Of a stretch of DNA of 64,000 bases, positions 59,024-64,000 are shown one piece after another (positions within the stretch are counted from its first letter, which is position 1; each line of letters begins with the position of its first letter). The DNA lies in contig CACFOR010000001.1 of NCBI GenBank assembly GCA_902567785.1, positions 114,924-178,923 on the forward strand, in the 5' to 3' direction. Both the position numbers and the translations under genes were made by a program. The notes under the pieces are model-generated. The model had not been told where the DNA came from, made no database searches, and was given only the letters and a program-made list of their open reading frames with translations. The DNA comes from an uncultured Pelagibacteraceae bacterium (GTDB taxonomy: Bacteria > Pseudomonadota > Alphaproteobacteria > Pelagibacterales > Pelagibacteraceae).

Positions 59024-59890
59024 ATGAAATTACCAAGTGTTACAATAAAAAATTTATTGGAAGCGGGAGTACATCTAGGGCACAAAACTTTTAGATGGAA
59101 TCCAAAAATGAATAAATTCATTTTTGGTTCAAAAAACTCAATACATATTATTGATCTTGTTCAAACACTAGAAATGATAAATGCGGCTTTAGTTGAAATC
59201 CATAAGTGCGTATCTTCAGGAGGAAGAATACTTTTTGTCTCAACAAAAAAACAAGCTTCTGCAAGTGTAGCTAACTTAGCTAACGAAACTTCACAATTTT
59301 ATGTTAATCATAGATGGCTAGGCGGCATGTTAACAAATTGGAAAACTATATCCAATTCTATAAAAAGATATAAGAAACTTTCAGCAGAATTAAAAAAAGA
59401 GAACACAGGTTTTACAAAAAAAGAAATATTAAAAATGGGCATGCAAAGAGATAAATTAGAAAGATCACTAGGTGGAATAGCTGATATGACTAAAATTCCT
59501 GATATGATTTTTATAATAGATACAAATATTGAGGAATTGGCAGTAAAGGAAGCTATAAAATTAAATATTCCTATAGTTGCTATTGTTGATACCAATTCTG
59601 ATCCAGGAGGAATTAATTATCCAATTCCAGGAAATGATGATGCCAGAAGAGCAATTAGTTTATATTGTGATTTAGTAAAACAGACCATATTAGATGCACA
59701 AAAAAATATATTTAAAGGAAAAGAAGATAAAGTTACCAAAGAAGAATTTGTTAAAGAAAAAAAGAATATAGAGCAAAAATCAATTCTAAAGGAAGAGACT
59801 AAAAAAAAACAAAAAGAGAAAAGTAAAAAAAAAACCAAGTCTATTTTTTCAAAAATTAAGGCACTTACTTCTAGTAAATCAAAAAAATAG
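59024..59890 (+). CDS. rpsB: 30S ribosomal protein S2
   Basis: The start chosen is ATG 59024 (MKLPSVTIKNLLEAGVHLGH), not the track's 58964, because S2 proteins begin just before the LLEAGVHLGHKTFRWNPKM motif and the extra 20 codons translate the structured leader. 288 residues. FVSTKKQASASVANLA, RWLGGMLTNWKTI and IVDTNSDPGGINYPIPGNDD are S2 marks. A Lys-rich C-terminal extension of about 55 residues follows, common in alphaproteobacterial S2. The GGAGG lies 15 bases from the ATG, further than usual, within the regulatory fold. Confidence 0.95.
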   Translation: MKLPSVTIKNLLEAGVHLGHKTFRWNPKMNKFIFGSKNSIHIIDLVQTLEMINAALVEIHKCVSSGGRILFVSTKKQASASVANLANETSQFYVNHRWLGGMLTNWKTISNSIKRYKKLSAELKKENTGFTKKEILKMGMQRDKLERSLGGIADMTKIPDMIFIIDTNIEELAVKEAIKLNIPIVAIVDTNSDPGGINYPIPGNDDARRAISLYCDLVKQTILDAQKNIFKGKEDKVTKEEFVKEKKNIEQKSILKEETKKKQKEKSKKKTKSIFSKIKALTSSKSKK

Positions 59891-59895
59891 TTTTT

Positions 59896-60765
59896 ATGCC
59901 TAACAATAATACACTCGAAAAAGTAAAAAAACTAAGGGAACTTACTGGCGTAGGTTTCAAAGATTGTAAAATTGCTATAGATGAAAACAAAGGTGATATA
60001 GAAAAATCAATAGATTTTTTAAGAAAAAAAGGAATTGCTAAAGCAAATAAAAAAATGGAAAGAGTGGCAGCAGATGGATTAATTGCAATTTCTCAAAAAA
60101 ATAATAATTTTTCAATAATAGAGATAAATAGTGAAACAGATTTTGTTGCAAAAAACAAAGAGTTTCTTAAATTTGTAGAAGAAGTATCTAACATAGCTCT
60201 ATCAAGTTCCGGAAAAATGGAAAATATTTTAAAATCAAATATGAAAAATAAAAAAAATGTAAAAGATAATTTGGTTTCTTTAATATCAAAAATAGGGGAA
60301 AAAATTACATTAAGAAGAACCGATTTTATTGGATCTGAAAAGTATATAAATTTTAGCTATATACATTCAGCTGTTCAAGAAAATCTTGGTAAGATTGGAG
60401 TTTTAATAAGCTTAGAAACTAGCAAAAAAAAGGATGAGATATTGGAATTTGGCAAACAATTATCCATGCATGTTGCTGCATCTTCTCCATTATCAATTGA
60501 CAAGGCTGGATTAGATGAAAATTTTCTAAAAAAAGAAAAAGAAATAATAAAAGAAGAATTAAAAAATAGTGGAAAAGATGATAAAATTATTAATAAAATA
60601 GCAGATGGAAAATTAAATAAATTCATATCTGATAATACTTTATTAAATCAAGAGTGGATTATGGAACCTAAGAAGAAAGTCAAGGATATTTTAAAAGAAG
60701 TATCTGGAAAAGATAAAATAGAAATAAAAAAATTTATAAGATTTAAAGTTGGTGAAGGAATTTAA
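59896..60765 (+). CDS. tsf: Elongation factor Ts
   Basis: Nucleotide exchange factor for EF-Tu. 289 residues; LRELTGVGFKDCKIAI (UBA-like N-domain with TGVG), INSETDFVAKN (the TDFVAKN loop that contacts EF-Tu) and HVAASSPLSID are present. Follows rpsB by 5 bp. The next gene is frr 3 bp on; pyrH, usual at this point, is absent. Confidence 0.96.
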   Translation: MPNNNTLEKVKKLRELTGVGFKDCKIAIDENKGDIEKSIDFLRKKGIAKANKKMERVAADGLIAISQKNNNFSIIEINSETDFVAKNKEFLKFVEEVSNIALSSSGKMENILKSNMKNKKNVKDNLVSLISKIGEKITLRRTDFIGSEKYINFSYIHSAVQENLGKIGVLISLETSKKKDEILEFGKQLSMHVAASSPLSIDKAGLDENFLKKEKEIIKEELKNSGKDDKIINKIADGKLNKFISDNTLLNQEWIMEPKKKVKDILKEVSGKDKIEIKKFIRFKVGEGI

Positions 60766-60768
60766 AAT

Positions 60769-61329
60769 ATGTCTTCAGAAGAAATAATAAATAATTGCAA
60801 TTCTAAAATGAAAAAAGCATTTGAGGTATTTATTAATGATTTGGGTGCCTTAAGAACTGGGCGCGCAAATTCTGCTATGTTAGATATAATTAAAGTTGAA
60901 GTATATGGACAAAAAATGTCAGTGAATCAGCTAGCTACTATATCTACTCCTGAGCCACGACTTATTACCGTTCAAGTTTGGGATCAGAATAATGTTGGGC
61001 TAATTGATTCAGCTATTAAGAAATCAAATTTGGGTATTAATCCACAAATTGATGGTCAGTTAATGAGAATTCCAATACCAAGTCTCACCGAAGAAAGAAG
61101 AGTTGAGTTAAAAAAAATCATGGGAGGTTTAGCTGAAAAATCAAAAGTTTCTATAAGAAATATAAGAAGAGAAGCAAATGATAAATTAAAAAAAGATTTT
61201 AAAGACAAAAAGATTAGTGAAGACGAAAGCAAAAATGCAGAAAAAAAAATTCAAAATATTACCGATAAGCAAATTTCAGAAGTAGAAAAAAAATTATCAG
61301 AAAAAGAAAAAGAAATAATGACGGTATGA
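60769..61329 (+). CDS. frr: Ribosome recycling factor
   Basis: Splits post-termination ribosomes together with EF-G. 186 residues; LGALRTGRANSAMLDIIKVEVYG, the conserved IPSLTEERRVEL and KVSIRNIRREAND form the two-domain tRNA-like fold. Overlaps uppS by 4 bp (ATGA). Confidence 0.97.
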   Translation: MSSEEIINNCNSKMKKAFEVFINDLGALRTGRANSAMLDIIKVEVYGQKMSVNQLATISTPEPRLITVQVWDQNNVGLIDSAIKKSNLGINPQIDGQLMRIPIPSLTEERRVELKKIMGGLAEKSKVSIRNIRREANDKLKKDFKDKKISEDESKNAEKKIQNITDKQISEVEKKLSEKEKEIMTV

Positions 61330-62006
61330 ATAAATTAAATCATGTCGCTATAATTATGGATGGTAATGGGCGATGGGGTTTAAAGAAAAAAAAATCAAGA
61401 AATTACGGTCATTTAAATGGTATTAAAACTGTTGAGAATGTAATTAAAAATTCAATAATTCAACAAATACCATATTTAACTCTATATACTTTTTCAACAG
61501 AGAATTGGAGAAGACCTGAAAACGAAATTAACTTTCTTTTTGATTTAATTAGAAAATCATTAAAAAGAAAATTAAAAAAAATAATTAAAGAAAATATTAG
61601 AGTAAATATCATTGGAAAAAGAAAAGGACTACCTAAAGACATAATAAAGATTATAAAACTGATAGAAAAAAAAACGATTAAAAATAGAAAGATTACGTTA
61701 AATATTGCTTTAAATTATGGATCTAAAGAAGAAATAATTAATGCTTGTAAAAATATTGCACCCAAAAATGTTAAAAATATTAATATAAATAGTTTCGAAA
61801 AAGAATTGTATACAAAAAATATTCCAGATCCTGATATTTTAATAAGAACAGGGGGAACTAGAAGATTGAGCAACTTTTTACTTTGGCAGTTGGCTTATTC
61901 TGAAATATTTTTTGTAGATAAATTGTGGCCAGATTTTAATGGAAATGATTTTATTAAAATAGTTAATAAATTTAAAAAGATTAAAAGAAACTTTGGTAAA
62001 ATATAA
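61326..62006 (+). CDS. uppS: Isoprenyl (undecaprenyl) diphosphate synthase
   Basis: Makes the C55 lipid carrier for peptidoglycan and glycans. 226 residues; HVAIIMDGNGRWG holds the catalytic Asp12, FSTENWRRPENEI the substrate helix, and DPDILIRTGGTRRLSNFLLWQLAYSE (in parts) the C-terminal signature. Overlaps cdsA by 1 bp. Confidence 0.96.
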   Translation: MNKLNHVAIIMDGNGRWGLKKKKSRNYGHLNGIKTVENVIKNSIIQQIPYLTLYTFSTENWRRPENEINFLFDLIRKSLKRKLKKIIKENIRVNIIGKRKGLPKDIIKIIKLIEKKTIKNRKITLNIALNYGSKEEIINACKNIAPKNVKNININSFEKELYTKNIPDPDILIRTGGTRRLSNFLLWQLAYSEIFFVDKLWPDFNGNDFIKIVNKFKKIKRNFGKI

Positions 62007-62665
62007 TGTCAAAAGAATTAAAAAAAAGAATAATTACATCTGTTTTACTAATTTTTTTAGTAATTTTGTGTATAAACAAAATTTTATTTTCCTTTATATC
62101 TTTTGCAGTTTTTATTCATTGTTACAGAGAATGGATAAATATGAATACTCCATATTTTTTTATTAAAAGAAAAGAAAGCTCATTTTTCGCAATTCAATTT
62201 TTAGGTTTTATTTATCTATTTATTTTTTGGTTATCATCGTTAATTATATATGATTACTTTGGTCCAATTTTTTTCATTTTTATTTTATTTATATGTGCTT
62301 TTTCTGATGTAGGAGGATATTTTTTTGGAAAAATGATTGGTGGAATTAAATTAACAAAAATAAGCCCTAAAAAAACGGTTGCAGGAAGTGTTGGGTCATT
62401 TATTTTTTCTATAATTCCCTTAATTTTATTTAATTATCAAAATTATATAGATGTAAAATTTACATTAACAAATATATTAGTTTGCTTAATTATTTCATTA
62501 TCATGTCAAATAGGGGACTTAATTATTTCATATTTTAAAAGATTGAATAAAATAAAAGATACTGGGAATATACTACCAGGCCACGGTGGTATCCTCGATC
62601 GTATAGATGGAATAATTTTTGCGATCCCTGTTGTGTATATGTTAAAAATTATGCAAATCTTCTAA
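62006..62665 (+). CDS. cdsA: Phosphatidate cytidylyltransferase, short form
   Basis: Makes CDP-diacylglycerol for phospholipid synthesis at the inner membrane. 219 residues with about six membrane segments; shorter than E. coli CdsA (about 285). The signature FKRLNKIKDTGNILPGHGG-ILDRIDG is complete with its Lys, Asp and HGG residues. AFSDVGGYFFGKMIGG is the other conserved stretch. Embedded in the uppS-cdsA-dxr order. Confidence 0.94.
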   Translation: MSKELKKRIITSVLLIFLVILCINKILFSFISFAVFIHCYREWINMNTPYFFIKRKESSFFAIQFLGFIYLFIFWLSSLIIYDYFGPIFFIFILFICAFSDVGGYFFGKMIGGIKLTKISPKKTVAGSVGSFIFSIIPLILFNYQNYIDVKFTLTNILVCLIISLSCQIGDLIISYFKRLNKIKDTGNILPGHGGILDRIDGIIFAIPVVYMLKIMQIF

Positions 62666-62666
62666 G

Positions 62667-63833
62667 ATGAAAAAAAAAATAGCAATACTTGGTTCTACCG
62701 GATCTATAGGAAAATCCACTTTGGATGTTGTAAAAAAAGATAAAAAAAATTTTGATGTTGTTTTGTTAACAGCAAACAATAATTACAGAAAACTTATTCA
62801 ACAGGCAAAAGAGTTTAACGTAAAAAACATTATTATAAAAAATAAAAATTTTTATTACAAAGTAAAAAATTCTTTAAAAAAAAATAAAACAAAAGTTTTT
62901 TTTGGCGATGTTGTAATTTCAAAAATAATTTCAGGAAAACTAGATTATACCATGTCATCTATAGTTGGTTTAGCTGGATTACAACCAACAATTGATGCTA
63001 TTAAAATTAGTAAGACAGTAGCTATAGCCAATAAAGAAGCAATAATTTGTGGTTGGGAGGTTTTATCAAAATTTATTAAAAGATATAAAACAAGAATAAT
63101 ACCTGTCGATTCAGAACATTTTTCTATCATGGAACTTACAAAAAATATAAATCATGAAGAAGTAGAAGAAATAATTATCACTGCATCGGGCGGTCCTTTT
63201 TTACGAACTTCATTAAAAAAATTAAAAAAAATAAAACCTAGCCAGGCCATAAAGCACCCTAATTGGAGTATGGGTAAAAAAATATCAATTGATTCTGCTA
63301 ATATGATGAATAAAGTTTTTGAAATAATTGAGGCTAATAAACTTTTTAAATTTGATAAATTTAAATATAAAATAATGATTCATCCACAATCTTTGATCCA
63401 TTCTATAGTTAGATTTAAGAATGGTATGACAAAAATGATTTTATATAATGCAGATATGAAAATACCAATATCAAATACTTTATATGAGAATAAAAAATCT
63501 TTGAAAAATATATCTCGAATAGATATTAATACGCTTAACAAACTATCTTTTGAAAATGTTGATAAAAAAAAATTTCCATCAATTAAATTAATTAATAAAT
63601 GTTTTGAATCAGGACCTTCTACAGCAATCATAATTAATGCGGCTAACGAAGTTCTGGTAAATATGTTTTTGAAAAGAAAAATTGATTTCTTGGATATAGT
63701 CAATAATATAAATAAGATTTTTTATGACAAAGATTTCAAAAAATATGCTAAAAAGAAACCGAAGTCGCTAAAAGATATTAAAATAGCCGACAATTGGGCT
63801 AGATTGAAAACCGCAAGCATGTGTGTAAGATAG
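62667..63833 (+). CDS. dxr: 1-deoxy-D-xylulose-5-phosphate reductoisomerase
   Basis: Second step of the MEP isoprenoid pathway. 388 residues; NADPH site ILGSTGSIGKSTLDV (7-21), AIANKEAIICGWE, PVDSEHFSIMEL (metal site) and TASGGPFL are diagnostic. HPNWSMGKKISIDSANMMNK and IHPQSLIHSIVRF follow. Its product feeds the isoprenoid precursor used by UppS. Followed after 4 bp by bamA; the usual rseP gene between them is absent. Confidence 0.96.
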   Translation: MKKKIAILGSTGSIGKSTLDVVKKDKKNFDVVLLTANNNYRKLIQQAKEFNVKNIIIKNKNFYYKVKNSLKKNKTKVFFGDVVISKIISGKLDYTMSSIVGLAGLQPTIDAIKISKTVAIANKEAIICGWEVLSKFIKRYKTRIIPVDSEHFSIMELTKNINHEEVEEIIITASGGPFLRTSLKKLKKIKPSQAIKHPNWSMGKKISIDSANMMNKVFEIIEANKLFKFDKFKYKIMIHPQSLIHSIVRFKNGMTKMILYNADMKIPISNTLYENKKSLKNISRIDINTLNKLSFENVDKKKFPSIKLINKCFESGPSTAIIINAANEVLVNMFLKRKIDFLDIVNNINKIFYDKDFKKYAKKKPKSLKDIKIADNWARLKTASMCVR

Positions 63834-63837
63834 ATTT

Positions 63838-64000
63838 ATGTTCAATTTTATAAAAAAAATCTCTCATATCATTTTGTTTTTTTGTTTTTTTGCAAGCAAT
63901 TCTCTTGCAGAAATGGTTAATAAAATTGAAGTAAAGGGTAACAATAGAGTTTCAAAAGAAACAATAATAGTTTACGGAGATATTTCTTTAGGAAAGAATT
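63838..64000 (+). CDS. bamA: Outer membrane protein assembly factor BamA, N-terminal part
   Basis: ATG at 63838 opens a frame that runs off the window, giving 54 residues. A signal peptide (MFNFIKKISHIILFFCFFAS) with likely cleavage after SLA at residue 24 is followed by EMVNKIEVKGNNRVSKETIIVYGDIS, the first POTRA strand-helix of BamA. Too short for the ORF track. The beta-barrel is outside the window. Confidence 0.88.
   Translation, partial: MFNFIKKISHIILFFCFFASNSLAEMVNKIEVKGNNRVSKETIIVYGDISLGKN

Noticed and set aside
1-64000. CRISPR arrays, toxin-antitoxin pairs, restriction systems, rho-independent terminators
   Set aside because: No regularly spaced repeats, no such gene pairs and no GC-rich stem followed by a T-run were found on reading both strands; convergent genes mostly overlap and leave no room for terminators.

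Overview
The window is strongly AT-rich, gene-dense bacterial chromosome. Most genes abut or overlap by a few bases, and the longest stretch without a gene is under 200 bp. Gene content and order are alphaproteobacterial: rne/mrcA/prfB, an iscR-sufBCDSUTA operon, tig-clpP-clpX-lon, a full nuoA-N operon followed by birA-coaX-rnj-proS-lolCD-dnaE, and rpsB-tsf-frr-uppS-cdsA-dxr-bamA. The AT bias, tiny spacers, short bacterial-type ProRS, RNase J and free-living functions (glutamine synthetase, muropeptide recycling, drug/metabolite exporter) point to a streamlined marine lineage such as SAR11/Pelagibacterales. This assignment is an inference from style and synteny; there is no rRNA here to prove it.

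Layout. 1-12.4 kb: accB (cut by the window edge) and aroQ on the minus strand, thiS-thiG, RNase E/G, PBP1A, release factor 2 with its programmed frameshift, a large AsmA-like envelope protein, tyrS, anmK and an alpha/beta hydrolase. 12.4-19.2 kb: the Fe-S assembly operon under an IscR-type regulator, with several palindromes in front of it, then two small proteins of unknown role behind their own promoter. 19.2-24 kb: glnA, a NAD(P)HX dehydratase, a YbaK-like deacylase gene broken by one base, an EamA transporter, a GT2 glycosyltransferase and tRNA-Leu. 24-29.8 kb: trigger factor and the ClpP/ClpX/Lon proteolysis block. 29.8-35.2 kb: an accessory glycan segment (GT17, a three-module epimerase-cupin-methyltransferase protein, DUF5672 and GT4) built around tRNA-Val and tRNA-Asp. 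35.3-49.2 kb: 14-subunit complex I. 49.2-58.9 kb: cofactor, RNA, envelope-export and replication genes. 58.9-64 kb: the translation/lipid cluster, preceded by a structured rpsB leader and ending in truncated bamA.

The points most worth attention are: the epimerase-cupin-C-methyltransferase fusion and the glycan genes wedged at the lon/tRNA/nuoA junction; the rpsB leader, which can pair with its own ribosome-binding site; the absence of pyrH and rseP from a cluster that normally holds them; an RNase E/G with no cysteine and hence no Zn-link; the single-base frameshift in the ybaK-like gene; and iron-regulator-like palindromes ahead of iscR. No CRISPR array, transposase, integrase or clear rho-independent terminator was seen. 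Nothing here is clearly an undescribed multi-gene system; the glycan segment is the nearest candidate.
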